A DNA stretch of 64,000 nucleotides from Flavobacteriales bacterium (GTDB lineage Bacteria > Bacteroidota > Bacteroidia > Flavobacteriales_F > PHOS-HE28): positions 1-64,000 of the forward strand of contig JAEUTA010000007.1 of NCBI GenBank assembly GCA_016788205.1. Direction: 5' to 3'. Position numbers and translations under genes: made by a program. Within the stretch, counting starts at the first letter, position 1, and each line of letters opens with the position of its first letter. Positions 54,191-62,950 of the stretch are shown here, piece by piece. The notes beneath the pieces are model-generated. The model saw only the letters and a list, made by a program, of their open reading frames with translations. It was not told the origin of the DNA and did not search any database.

Positions 54191-55441
54191 TCAGCGTTGC
54201 CAGCGGAGTTTCGGTCGGACCGCCCCTACCCATTTTTGGAACCATGCGCCTCGACGCGGACCTTCGAGCACTTCGAAGCGCAGGACGTGATCCTCCCTGA
54301 AATGGCGGTTGGCCCTGCGTTGAAAGAGGAGAGATAGTCGATGTTCCCCATCGTTCAATAAATGCGGTGGTATCGTGCAGCTGACCTTGTTCGGCCCCAC
54401 ATGCCACAACGCCGTACCCAACACCTCGGTCATATCCGAGACGAAGGCCACCACATCATTCTCCGTATGCACGATCAACTGTATGTTGAGGTCTTCATCC
54501 ACTATCGTCAGATTCTGCAGCTCCAATTCCACAACGAGTTCATCCGTGGTACGGAACACATCCTGCCCACCGCTCCCCTTCACCCGTACCCCCACCAGCC
54601 TCAGGTCCGCAGTGCCCGGAGCATCCTGCATCGACCAGGTGCGTTCTACCGTCCGCACCGCATGTTCGGCCAAATGGTCACGGACCACTTCAGCCACAGG
54701 ACCGTCTTGTCTGATACGACCTTGATCCAGCCAGATGGCCCGGGAACATAGACTTTGCACCGAGAACATGTTGTGGCTTACGAAAATCACCGTTCGCCCA
54801 GAGTCCGCGACTGAACGCATACGGCCCATCGACTTCCTCTGGAACGCCACATCGCCAACTGCAAGCACCTCGTCAACAAGGAGTATCTGCGGTTCCAGGT
54901 GCGCGGCCACGGCGAACCCCAACCGCACCTTCATACCCGTACTGTAACGTTTGATCGGGGTATCGATGTGGTGCTCGATACCACTGAAGGCCACGATCTC
55001 GTCCAGCTTTCGCGCGATCTCTGCGCGGCGCATACCCATGATGGCCCCGTTCAAGTAGATATTCTCCCGGCCCGTTAGTTCCGGATGGAAGCCCGTGCCC
55101 ACTTCGAGCAGACTGGCCACATGACCGCGCATGCGCAGCCGTCCTGCGGTGGGGGTGGTGATGCGTGACAAGAGTTTGAGCAATGTGCTCTTTCCCGCTC
55201 CATTCCTTCCGATCAGACCGACCACCTCGCCTTCGTTCACCTGGAAGTTCACGCCACGAAGTGCCCAAAAATGATCCCCGACGCGTTGCTCCTCGCCGAT
55301 GGGTGCGCGAGGGTCCCCTTTACCCCGTGCCCTGGCCAGCCAGGCGGAGAGTTCATCGCCGATGGTACCCGCATCCAACGTTCCAAGACGATAGCGCTTG
55401 TGAAGATCCTCCACGCTGATGACCACACTACCGTTGCTCAT
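54191..55441 (-). CDS. Polysaccharide ABC exporter ATPase with C-terminal Wzt-like domain (second system)
   Basis: The protein is 416 residues. Walker A GRNGAGKS 78-85, YSTGMKVRLGFA signature about 166-177, LLVDEVLAVGDV Walker B, FVSHNM H-loop. The C-terminal part (about 275-416; ELVVELELQNLTIVDEDLNI, VSCTIPPHLLNDGEHRLSLLF) is a Wzt-type carbohydrate-recognition domain, unlike the tail of the other ATPase, implying a different glycan end structure. ATGA overlap with the permease. Confidence 0.93.
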   Translation of the reverse strand: MSNGSVVISVEDLHKRYRLGTLDAGTIGDELSAWLARARGKGDPRAPIGEEQRVGDHFWALRGVNFQVNEGEVVGLIGRNGAGKSTLLKLLSRITTPTAGRLRMRGHVASLLEVGTGFHPELTGRENIYLNGAIMGMRRAEIARKLDEIVAFSGIEHHIDTPIKRYSTGMKVRLGFAVAAHLEPQILLVDEVLAVGDVAFQRKSMGRMRSVADSGRTVIFVSHNMFSVQSLCSRAIWLDQGRIRQDGPVAEVVRDHLAEHAVRTVERTWSMQDAPGTADLRLVGVRVKGSGGQDVFRTTDELVVELELQNLTIVDEDLNIQLIVHTENDVVAFVSDMTEVLGTALWHVGPNKVSCTIPPHLLNDGEHRLSLLFQRRANRHFREDHVLRFEVLEGPRRGAWFQKWVGAVRPKLRWQR

Positions 55442-56298
55442 ATCACATCAGCGAAAGAGCGTTGTACTCTATGGAAGGTGATGGTACCCACTGCCAACAA
55501 GATGCACGCGAATAGCAGTGGATACCACAAAGCAGGAACGTCCATTCCGCCCCCTAGCAAAGCTGCACGGAAGCCCTCTATCAAAGGTGTCATGGGATTC
55601 ACTTCGAGCACCCGCCTCAATCCTGAGGCCGGAGGAAGGGAATCCAACGGGAAGATCACCGGAGAGACATACATGAGCAGTTGGATGGCGAAGCCGAGGA
55701 GGAACCCGAGATCGCGGAACCGCGTGGTGAGAGCTGATACCAGGACTCCAGCCCCGAAGGCCAATATCGTGAGCAAGGCGATGAGAACAGGGAGCATGAG
55801 GATCCCGCTGTCAAGGTGCCAAGCGAAATCGGTGGTGGCATGATAGCCTACCGCAAGCGCCGCGAAAGCCGCCAGTTGAACAAGAAAGCTGAACGCTGTG
55901 GACAGTGTCGTAGCCAGGGGCGATAGGATCCGGGGGAAGTACACCTTGGTCATCAGAGCGGCATTCCAGATCAGCGTCTGCGATGTGCGATTGACCACAT
56001 TGGCGAAGAACGTCCAAGGCACGATGGCCGATAGATAGAACAGGACAGGTGGCACGCCTTTATCGGCCATTCTACCGAGCCAACCGAATACGACAGCGAA
56101 CGCCACAGCCGTCAATACCGGTTGCAATACCTGCCACAACGGACCGAGCAACGATTGCTTGTAGATAGCCAGCAGATCACGACGTACCAATAGCCAGAGC
56201 AGGTCTCGGTAGCGCCAGATCTCGCGAACCTCGATGTGCCACCAAGGCCTGGGTTCTCCGACTACCACATCCCATCGCTCCTGGTGCTGCTCATCCAT
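55438..56298 (-). CDS. Polysaccharide ABC exporter permease (second system)
   Basis: The protein is 286 residues from the ATG at 56298; an apparent longer N-terminus reads antiframe through the Wzc tail. The ABC-2 layout is clear: LLWLLVRRDLLAIYKQSLLGPLWQVLQPVL, broken into RRDLLAIYKQSLLGPLWQ, then six helices and the SFADVI end. The ATPase gene overlaps by ATGA. It lies 17 bp behind the Wzc-like kinase in the same operon. Confidence 0.9.
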   Translation of the reverse strand: MDEQHQERWDVVVGEPRPWWHIEVREIWRYRDLLWLLVRRDLLAIYKQSLLGPLWQVLQPVLTAVAFAVVFGWLGRMADKGVPPVLFYLSAIVPWTFFANVVNRTSQTLIWNAALMTKVYFPRILSPLATTLSTAFSFLVQLAAFAALAVGYHATTDFAWHLDSGILMLPVLIALLTILAFGAGVLVSALTTRFRDLGFLLGFAIQLLMYVSPVIFPLDSLPPASGLRRVLEVNPMTPLIEGFRAALLGGGMDVPALWYPLLFACILLAVGTITFHRVQRSFADVI

Positions 56299-56315
56299 GG
56301 GAGTCGTGTGAACGT

Positions 56316-58745
56316 CTAGCTGCTCTGGGCGGTGCGGTTCTTGTCGCCGCCATCCTTTTTCCGGGAACCACGGCCATAGCCGTAGCCATAGCCATAACCC
56401 GAACCATAGCCGTACGCGTACCGGTAACCGTACCCGTAGTTCGTATTGTAGTAGTACTTGCTCTTTTTGATACGGACGGCGTTCAGGATGAAGCCGGTGT
56501 TCTTCGCGGGGTTGGCCTGGAGAACGTCCAATGCGTTGTTCACGTGATCCTTGCTGGCGAAGCGCACGTTCACCACGAACAAGGTGCAATCCACATGGCG
56601 CATCAGCAACAAGGCATCGGTGATCAGCCCGACCGGCGGGGTATCAACGAGTACGTAGTCGTAGGACAATGCGGCTTCCTCCAGGGATTCGGAGAGGTGT
56701 TTACTGAGGATCAGCTCCGAAGCGTTCGGCGGCGTCGGGCCCGAGAGCATGACGTGGAAGTTATCGAACCGCGTGGGCAGCACCGCCTCACGCCAGTGCA
56801 CCTTGCCAATGAGCACATTGCTCAATCCTACCTGGGCGGTCATACCCAGACCTGTGGCCACCTTGGGCTTGTGCAGATCCAACTCCAACAGCAACACCTT
56901 CTTGCCCGCCTTGGCGAGGATCGCGCTCAGGTTCACAGAACAGAATGTCTTGCCTTCGTTCGGTCGATAGCTGGTCACCATCACCACCTTTCCACGACCG
57001 GCCGGACTTGGAACATATTCGATGTTCGTGCGCACCGTACGGAACGATTCGGTGATGGCCGCTTTCGGGTCGCTATCCACTACCACGTAATTCTCCTCGG
57101 CCTTCTCACTTGCTATGATCTCACCGAACACCGGTAAGGAAGTGAGTTCCTTCAACTGATCCGCGTTCTCGATCCGGTCATAGAACATCACGCGGACGAA
57201 GACCACCAGAAGGGCTATGACCACGCCACCAAGCATGAAGGTGTAGAAGATCTTCATCTTGTCCGGTCTCACCACACCCAGACCGCGCGCATTCTCGATC
57301 ACCTTGGTCTTGGGTACGATGCCCGCCCGCGCGATGACCGTGCTGGCACGTTTTTCCAACAGGAACAGATACATCTTCTCGTTCACCTGCAGGCGACGTT
57401 CGATGTTCAGGATGTCACGCTGACTTTTCGGGAGATTACGGATCAGGCGTTCGTAGTCGTTCACCTGACCCTGGAGATCGCCCATCTTATCGTTGATCGC
57501 TTTGCGGGCGTTCTTGATGTAGGTGAGCAGATTCGCCCTGTTCCATTGAATGGCGGAATCCAGACGCTGAATGGTCGAGTTCGCAGCCGTTCCGGTGAAC
57601 AGGTCGGAGTTCCGATCCATCTGCATGGAATAGAGCTGGCTCAGTGTGGTCCTGATGTAATCGTCGTTCGCTATGTACACGGCTGGTGGAAGCAACTTCT
57701 CATCCCGGCTGTTCAGTACATAATCCTCCAACGAATTGAGCGACTGTACCTGCAATTCCTGCTCGCGACGCTGCTGATCGTACTTGACGAGCTCCGTGAA
57801 GTACAGGCCCTCCTCGCGCGTGAGGTCAAGGATCTCCTTGTTCTCGCGGTAAGTCTGCAGTTCATCCTCGTGCTGTTCCAAGATCACGCTAACCTCCGAC
57901 AGTTGCTTGTCGATGTACTCCAGCGTGTTCTGGTTTATCTCGAACTCGCTCTGCAGTGTATAACGGATGTACTCCTTGGAAAGGGTATCCAAGAACATCT
58001 TGGCCCGCACCCCCACCTCATCTTCCACGGTAACATCCAGGATCGTGGTGAACTCCTGGTTCTCCACCGCGATACGTCCCTTGTATTTGTTCACCAAGGT
58101 GCTCCGTTCATGCCGGATGAACTGATAGTCGGTCTCCTTGAGCTTATGTATGGTCTTTTCGTTGATGTACGGTGATCGGATCACACGAAGGATGAACTGA
58201 CCTTGCGGGTCGCGTGCATCCTGGTCGAACCGAAAAGTCTGGTTCTTCAATTCCCCATCCTGATCATAGCTCAACTCATAGGTATTCACGTCCACGATCT
58301 GCAGATCGAACGGCCGTTCATAGATCCGCGGATCTATGACGTCCATTTCCACCGTGAATGGCAGAGTTCCATACTCCTGGGAGGTCTTGAAGCGCCCTAC
58401 GATGAAATAGGAGATATCGAAATCGAGCTTGGCGAGGGTGGCATCCACGAGATCATAGGATGTCAACACCCGCTTCTGGTTGATGATATCGCTGTAGGAC
58501 TGAACGTAACCCAAGCTCCTGTATACCTGGCTCTGGTAGTCGTACACCTCGTCATCCTTCAACAGGATCTGCGTGCTGGCCCCATAGATATCCGGCAGCT
58601 TATAGCTGTAGAGGTAAGAGAGAACACCGGAGAGCAGCAGGGCCACGACCACGAAGTACCAGTTCTTCGATGCGATGCGCATGAAGTGGCGCAGGTCCTT
58701 GGCATCGATGATGCTGCCGCGCTGTCGATTGATACTCTCAGCCAT
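56316..58745 (-). CDS. Wzc-like polysaccharide co-polymerase with tyrosine autokinase domain
   Basis: The protein is 809 residues. A Wzz-like N-terminal helix (about 28-48), a long periplasmic coiled-coil region (about 60-490), a second helix (about 505-525) and a cytoplasmic BY-kinase domain (about 555-760). Walker A YRPNEGKTFCSVN is near 593, Walker A' LLLELDLHKPK near 618, Walker B YVLVDTPPVGL near 698. The tail is unusually Tyr/Gly-rich: about 13 tyrosines in about 30 residues (KYYYNTNYGYGYRYAYGYG and onward), the expected autophosphorylation cluster. The kinase controls export and chain length of the exopolysaccharide. First gene of the operon with the second ABC exporter and FkbM. Confidence 0.95.
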   Translation of the reverse strand: MAESINRQRGSIIDAKDLRHFMRIASKNWYFVVVALLLSGVLSYLYSYKLPDIYGASTQILLKDDEVYDYQSQVYRSLGYVQSYSDIINQKRVLTSYDLVDATLAKLDFDISYFIVGRFKTSQEYGTLPFTVEMDVIDPRIYERPFDLQIVDVNTYELSYDQDGELKNQTFRFDQDARDPQGQFILRVIRSPYINEKTIHKLKETDYQFIRHERSTLVNKYKGRIAVENQEFTTILDVTVEDEVGVRAKMFLDTLSKEYIRYTLQSEFEINQNTLEYIDKQLSEVSVILEQHEDELQTYRENKEILDLTREEGLYFTELVKYDQQRREQELQVQSLNSLEDYVLNSRDEKLLPPAVYIANDDYIRTTLSQLYSMQMDRNSDLFTGTAANSTIQRLDSAIQWNRANLLTYIKNARKAINDKMGDLQGQVNDYERLIRNLPKSQRDILNIERRLQVNEKMYLFLLEKRASTVIARAGIVPKTKVIENARGLGVVRPDKMKIFYTFMLGGVVIALLVVFVRVMFYDRIENADQLKELTSLPVFGEIIASEKAEENYVVVDSDPKAAITESFRTVRTNIEYVPSPAGRGKVVMVTSYRPNEGKTFCSVNLSAILAKAGKKVLLLELDLHKPKVATGLGMTAQVGLSNVLIGKVHWREAVLPTRFDNFHVMLSGPTPPNASELILSKHLSESLEEAALSYDYVLVDTPPVGLITDALLLMRHVDCTLFVVNVRFASKDHVNNALDVLQANPAKNTGFILNAVRIKKSKYYYNTNYGYGYRYAYGYGSGYGYGYGYGRGSRKKDGGDKNRTAQSS

Positions 58746-58815
58746 TGATAGGGAGTGGCTTGAAGCCGGTACTGTGAAATAACCGACTTGGTACTAGCCG
58801 GGACGCAAAGGGCGC

Positions 58816-58823
58816 CAAATATA
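58816..58823 (-). promoter_or_regulatory. -7 promoter element for the wzc operon
   Basis: The minus-strand TATATTTG lies 71 nt before the start at 58745. It is in the 223-bp divergent region shared with the PID-CTERM gene. Confidence 0.55.
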
Positions 58824-58929
58824 GCCTCCTTCTTTTGCCGACCTCGTCCTGCGACCCAGGGTTGAACCGACGCAGTTGCCCGGCCACCCTCATGGAACCC
58901 CTGCTCTGGACAATGCCGTTACAGTATGG

Positions 58930-58947
58930 TAGCTTTGTTTACCTTTG
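58930..58947 (+). promoter_or_regulatory. Two consecutive -7 elements before the PID-CTERM/exosortase operon
   Basis: TAGCTTTG at 58930-58937 and TACCTTTG at 58940-58947, both perfect TAnnTTTG, 10 bp apart. Leaders of about 30 and 20 nt to the ATG at 58969. Confidence 0.5.
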
Positions 58948-58968
58948 ACCGCATTCGCAAATCGGCTC

Positions 58969-59181
58969 ATGAACAAGATCCTACGCCTTGGCCTGCTCTT
59001 TCTGGTCGTTATGCCCTTGGCCGGAGAGGTGATGGCCACCGGTGTTGGTGGAACACCGCCTTGCTGGCCTCCGCCCTGCATCCCCATTGATGGTGGCCTG
59101 AGCCTGTTGGTGGCCGCTGGCGCTTTGTTGGGTGGCAAAAAGGCGCTGGACCTGCGTCGCGACCACAAGCGGTCCGTCTGA
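58969..59181 (+). CDS. Miniature PID-CTERM sorting-signal protein
   Basis: The protein is only 70 residues. Signal peptide 1-23 (LGLLFLVVMPLAGEVMA), a 15-residue Pro/Cys-rich stretch (TPPCWPPPCIP), then PIDGGLSLLVAAGALLGGKKA: the PID motif at 39-41, a hydrophobic helix and a basic end (LRRDHKR). This matches the tripartite exosortase sorting signal in Bacteroidota. Almost no mature domain remains after cleavage at PID. The stop overlaps the start of the exosortase gene (TGATG), so it is likely its dedicated substrate. Confidence 0.85.
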   Translation: MNKILRLGLLFLVVMPLAGEVMATGVGGTPPCWPPPCIPIDGGLSLLVAAGALLGGKKALDLRRDHKRSV

Positions 59182-59741
59182 TGTCCACACCGATCGCCAC
59201 CCCGGTGGTGAAAGGCGATCCCGTTCTCCGATTCCTGGCACTGGCTGCCGGGCTTTACCTCGGTTGGTACCTCCTCTTCGAATTCGCCATCCATCCCAAC
59301 GGTTGGCTGGATAAAGCGGCGATAAATAGCCTACTGAATTGGGCCTCGGCCATCCTGCGCGCTTTAGGATACGAGCTCATTCCTGAGCCCGCCAACGCGG
59401 AGAACATCCGCACGATCGGCGTTCAAGGCGGTCATCTGCTGTGGATCGGTGACCCATGCAACGGTATCGGCCTTTTCGCAGTGTACCTGATCTTCCTGGC
59501 TGCCTATCCCGGGCCATGGGAACACAAACTCTGGTTCGCACCCTTGGGCGTGCTGTCCATACACCTGATCAATGCGCTCCGTGTCGCAGCCCTTTGCATC
59601 ATCGTGAAGTATGATTATGAGCTACTGAATTTCAACCACGACTATACCTTCTACGTCATCGTTTACGGCTGGGTGTTCCTGCTGTGGATCATCTGGGTGC
59701 TGCGCTACGCCAAGGCATCGAACGCGCGCCCTTCAGCATGA
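59181..59741 (+). CDS. Exosortase-family transpeptidase
   Basis: The protein is 186 residues, a polytopic membrane cysteine protease/transpeptidase that cuts C-terminal sorting signals. Catalytic Cys93 in IGDPCNGIGLF, Arg134 in NALRVAAL and His153 in FNHDYTF form the expected triad, each next to a membrane helix. Short length without an EpsI-like tail fits the Bacteroidota Xrt subfamilies; exact subfamily cannot be told by eye. Flanked by its substrate and an accessory protein. Confidence 0.92.
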   Translation: MSTPIATPVVKGDPVLRFLALAAGLYLGWYLLFEFAIHPNGWLDKAAINSLLNWASAILRALGYELIPEPANAENIRTIGVQGGHLLWIGDPCNGIGLFAVYLIFLAAYPGPWEHKLWFAPLGVLSIHLINALRVAALCIIVKYDYELLNFNHDYTFYVIVYGWVFLLWIIWVLRYAKASNARPSA

Positions 59742-60196
59742 CATCGAGACGGATCACCCTTGTCGCCATCCTGCTCGTTACGGTGGCCGTGGGAGCGATG
59801 CGGGAGTTCGTTTTCATCAACCTCAACTATTGCATCGACCACTTGGCCAACCATCGCCAGGTGAACTATGCCCATAGCCTGTTCAGGAAAGCGGTGGAGG
59901 GGCTTACGCTCAACTCGCTCGTCGTGTTGAAGTGGTCCTTCACCATCGCCTTCATCGGGGTTATGCTCGGTGCCTCCGTGTTCACCGCGCGTCTGTTGTT
60001 CGGCGACCACCGCTATGCGCGCCCTATCATGTGGGGTTTCGTTGTCATCGCAGCACTGGCACTGGCACTCCACCTGGCCGCCCAGCATGTGCCAGCTCTC
60101 GCATTGGCGTCCATCAAGCTCATCCACCTGCTGCAATATCCGGTGCTGCTCTTCTTCCTCTGGGCCGCTGCTCTTCTACGCGAGCGGACAGCTTGA
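59738..60196 (+). CDS. Exosortase-associated membrane protein
   Basis: The protein is 152 residues from the ATG at 59738 overlapping the exosortase stop (ATGA). Four hydrophobic helices are seen (ITLVAILLVTVAVGAM, FTIAFIGVMLGASVFTARLL, PIMWGFVVIAALALALHLA, LLQYPVLLFFLWAAALL), with a loop REFVFINLNYCIDHLANH conserved in the kind of small protein that follows Bacteroidota exosortases. Function unknown; probably a cofactor for the exosortase. Confidence 0.8.
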   Translation: MTSRRITLVAILLVTVAVGAMREFVFINLNYCIDHLANHRQVNYAHSLFRKAVEGLTLNSLVVLKWSFTIAFIGVMLGASVFTARLLFGDHRYARPIMWGFVVIAALALALHLAAQHVPALALASIKLIHLLQYPVLLFFLWAAALLRERTA

Positions 60197-60208
60197 ACGA
60201 TGGCCCGT

Positions 60209-60216
60209 TACCTTTG
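60209..60216 (+). promoter_or_regulatory. -7 promoter element for glyA
   Basis: TACCTTTG, a perfect TAnnTTTG, 19 nt before the ATG at 60236 and after the stop of the preceding gene. Confidence 0.5.
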
Positions 60217-60235
60217 AACGCTCTCAACATCCCCC

Positions 60236-61513
60236 ATGCAACGAGACCAGATCATCTTCGACCTCATCGCTCAGGAAAAATGGCGCCAGACCAAAGGGCT
60301 GGAACTCATTGCCAGCGAGAACTATGTCAGCGAACAGGTGTTGGAGGCCATGGGGTCTGTGCTCACGAACAAGTATGCTGAGGGGCTGCCCGGTAAACGT
60401 TACTACGGTGGTTGCGAATTCGTGGACGAGGTGGAGAACCTGGCCATCGCACGCGTGAAGCAACTGTTCGGTGCCGCATGGGCCAACGTGCAACCGCACA
60501 GTGGCGCACAAGCCAATGCATCCGTCATGCTGGCCTGCCTGAAACCCGGCGACACCATCCTCGGATTCGACCTGAGCCATGGCGGGCACCTCACGCATGG
60601 TAGTCCGGTGAATTTCAGCGGCAAACTTTATCGACCGACCTTCTATGGCGTGCGGCAGGACACCGGCCGCATCGACATGGCCGATGTGCGCAAGATGGCG
60701 TTGGCGGAAAAGCCCAAATTGATCATTTGTGGCGCCAGCGCTTACAGCCGTGATTGGGATTACGCTGCCTTCCGTGCCATCGCGGACGAGGTGGGGGCAT
60801 TGTTAATGGCCGACATAAGCCATCCTGCTGGCTTGATCGCGGCGAAACTGTTGAACGATCCCATGCCCCATTGCCACATCGTGACCACCACTACGCACAA
60901 GACCCTGCGCGGTCCTCGTGGGGGGCTTATCATGATGGGGCAGGACTTCCCGAACCCTTGGGGGGCGAAAACGCCGAAGGGGGAGATACGGACGATGAGC
61001 GCCATGCTGGACGGCGCAGTTTTCCCTGGCACACAAGGAGGACCGCTGGAACACGTGATCGCCGCAAAAGCCGTTGCGTTCGGCGAAGCGCTCACTCCTG
61101 CTTTCGTGGCCTACGGTCAACAGGTCATGGCCAATGCTCGCGTGCTAGCAAAAGGGTTGGTGGACCTTGGGTATAAGGTGATCAGCGATGGCACCGACAA
61201 TCATAGCATGCTCATCGACCTGCGCAGCAAAGGCGTGAACGGGAAAGAGGCGGAAGCCGCTTTGGGCAAGGTCGATATCACCGTGAACAAGAACATGGTC
61301 CCCTTCGATACGCAGAGCCCGTTCGTCACAAGTGGTATCCGCATCGGTACTCCGGCCGTGACCTCGCGTGGATTGAAAGAGGCGGAATGCGCCCAGATCG
61401 TTCAGTTGATCGATGCGGCCATCACACATCGCGACAGCAGCGCCGAACTGGACCGGATCCGTTTTCAGGTGAACGGTATGATGCGTTTGAAGCCCTTGTT
61501 CGAGCTCTCATGA
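60236..61513 (+). CDS. glyA: Serine hydroxymethyltransferase
   Basis: The protein is 425 residues, normal. It interconverts serine and glycine with tetrahydrofolate and [29 protein letters not shown]-type [24 protein letters not shown], and the PLP lysine in [14 protein letters not shown] (about residue 222) are intact; [11 protein letters not shown] near the end binds the carboxylate. A housekeeping gene at the edge of the EPS region. Its 3' end overlaps the convergent HTTM gene by 6 bp. Confidence 0.97.
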   Translation: MQRDQIIFDLIAQEKWRQTKGLELIASENYVSEQVLEAMGSVLTNKYAEGLPGKRYYGGCEFVDEVENLAIARVKQLFGAAWANVQPHSGAQANASVMLACLKPGDTILGFDLSHGGHLTHGSPVNFSGKLYRPTFYGVRQDTGRIDMADVRKMALAEKPKLIICGASAYSRDWDYAAFRAIADEVGALLMADISHPAGLIAAKLLNDPMPHCHIVTTTTHKTLRGPRGGLIMMGQDFPNPWGAKTPKGEIRTMSAMLDGAVFPGTQGGPLEHVIAAKAVAFGEALTPAFVAYGQQVMANARVLAKGLVDLGYKVISDGTDNHSMLIDLRSKGVNGKEAEAALGKVDITVNKNMVPFDTQSPFVTSGIRIGTPAVTSRGLKEAECAQIVQLIDAAITHRDSSAELDRIRFQVNGMMRLKPLFELS

Positions 61514-62332
61514 ACTTCGCATGTTGAACTCTGGATGGGCTTCGACCCGGCTTGGTCCGCCGAACCACACGGGGTAAACCGCCAGAAAGGCGGTGCCCAT
61601 ATCGAGTATGCCGAACGTGATACCTGTGAGGAGGTGGAAGAACACGCCTGCCCACATCCACCAGCTCCGCGTATCGCTCCGCCATACGGCCAATGGGAAC
61701 GTGAGCTGGAATAGCAGCACGCCATAATTCACCACTATGCCCACGAAGGGCAGTGCTGCGATGAACGCGGGGCCGTAATCCGCATCGGTTGAAACGATAC
61801 GCACCGCTTCACCCGAGATCCAATACGACCCACTGAGCTTCTGGATGCCGGTGACAGCGTAAGCCAGCAGCAATTGAAAGCGGATGATCCAGAACGCGGA
61901 GGTATGCATCACTCGAGTCGCGGTCACCTTACCCGCAACCTCCAACGGTTCCTTGCCGGGCAGGAAGATCATCCAGAACAACACGTTCGCGATCAGTTGA
62001 TGTCCACCGCTCGCCGCGAGCCAGGCCAGGTTCATCAAGCCGCTGAACAACACCCATTCGAGCAACGTGATCCACCAATACGAACGTGCGAACACACCGC
62101 GCAAGGCCAGCACCAAGAGCAGCAACACCGACGGGATAGCGAAGGCCTGCGGAAGCCACGTACTGAACGCATGTGTAAGGGGCGAAAGCAGGCCGGGCGG
62201 GGGCGGTAATGGCGGAACGACCGGAAAGTCCCACAGCCATTCAGCGGCAGGCAAAGCACTCAGCAGGTAGCCGAATAGCCACAGATGCACAGCGCGCTGC
62301 AACAGCCGTATGGATCGCCAAGCCAGCCTCAT
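61508..62332 (-). CDS. HTTM-domain polytopic membrane protein
   Basis: The protein is 274 residues with about six to seven helices. [24 protein letters not shown] is the signature of the horizontally transferred transmembrane (HTTM) domain, related to the membrane part of vitamin K-dependent gamma-carboxylase; the cytosolic or lumenal catalytic half is missing. Role unknown. Coupled by ATGA to the small gene upstream. Confidence 0.85.
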   Translation of the reverse strand: MRLAWRSIRLLQRAVHLWLFGYLLSALPAAEWLWDFPVVPPLPPPPGLLSPLTHAFSTWLPQAFAIPSVLLLLVLALRGVFARSYWWITLLEWVLFSGLMNLAWLAASGGHQLIANVLFWMIFLPGKEPLEVAGKVTATRVMHTSAFWIIRFQLLLAYAVTGIQKLSGSYWISGEAVRIVSTDADYGPAFIAALPFVGIVVNYGVLLFQLTFPLAVWRSDTRSWWMWAGVFFHLLTGITFGILDMGTAFLAVYPVWFGGPSRVEAHPEFNMRSS

Positions 62333-62811
62333 GGCTCTGGCAGGTGCAAGGATGTTATGCGTTCATCCCGCTCGAAAGGTCGTGCAGGGTCTTTCACACA
62401 ACGCTCGATCAGCCGGAACCGTAAGCCCGGTGACTCCCGGCCGATGTCGCGCACCAGCCCGCGCATGGCATCGGAAAGAACAGGCATGAGCACCGTGTCG
62501 TCACGTTCGAGCTGCTCTTGCACATGATCGGCCAGCGGCCGTGCCATGCGCCGCACGAGGTAATGGTCATCATCCGTTACCAGCGGCCGCCAAGAGCCAT
62601 CCTGTAGACCTACTTGCACCACGCACGCACATCTGGGAGGATCCGGCGCGAAGAGGCTCCATTGTTGATGGAACAGGGGGCGCATGTAACGTTGGCTCAA
62701 GAAGGACCATGTATCCGGGACCATGGTCCGCGGTAACGTGTAACAGAGCGCCATGCCGATGTGTACAGCAACGATCGATACGGTGATCAAGCGGGCGATG
62801 CGCGGTGACAT
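62329..62811 (-). CDS. HTTM-partner membrane protein (DUF5819-like)
   Basis: The protein is 160 residues with one N-terminal membrane helix (LITVSIVAVHIGMALCY). The motif QQWSLFAPDPPR is the mark of small proteins that accompany HTTM genes. The rest is a soluble, charged domain (RRMARPLADHVQEQLERDD). Function unknown; the overlap with the HTTM gene indicates a two-component unit. Confidence 0.75.
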   Translation of the reverse strand: MSPRIARLITVSIVAVHIGMALCYTLPRTMVPDTWSFLSQRYMRPLFHQQWSLFAPDPPRCACVVQVGLQDGSWRPLVTDDDHYLVRRMARPLADHVQEQLERDDTVLMPVLSDAMRGLVRDIGRESPGLRFRLIERCVKDPARPFERDERITSLHLPEP

Positions 62812-62860
62812 GGGGATGTGAAGATGGGCCTTCTATGGGAGCGAACGAAGGTGCCTACCA

Positions 62861-62876
62861 GTCGAATTCTTTCGAC
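62861..62876. promoter_or_regulatory. Short inverted repeat in divergent region
   Basis: GTCGAA and TTCGAC pair around a 4-nt loop, in the 139-bp interval between the HTTM partner (-) and the lipoprotein (+). Possible operator; weak. Confidence 0.3.
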
Positions 62877-62925
62877 ATGGAAAACTTTTGTCCCTCCACT
62901 TGACGTGTGAAGTATGGTCCCGAGA

Positions 62926-62933
62926 TAACTTCG
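62926..62933 (+). promoter_or_regulatory. -7-like promoter element for the lipoprotein gene
   Basis: TAACTTCG (one mismatch to TAnnTTTG), 17 nt before the ATG at 62951, with a TTG (62900-62902) 23 nt upstream of it. Confidence 0.4.
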
Positions 62934-62950
62934 TTACAAACCCCACATCA

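Noticed and set aside
62925..62937. ATAACTTCGT resembles one arm of a loxP site
   Set aside because: Only ten bases match; there is no inverted second arm and no recombinase nearby. It is explained as a promoter-like element.
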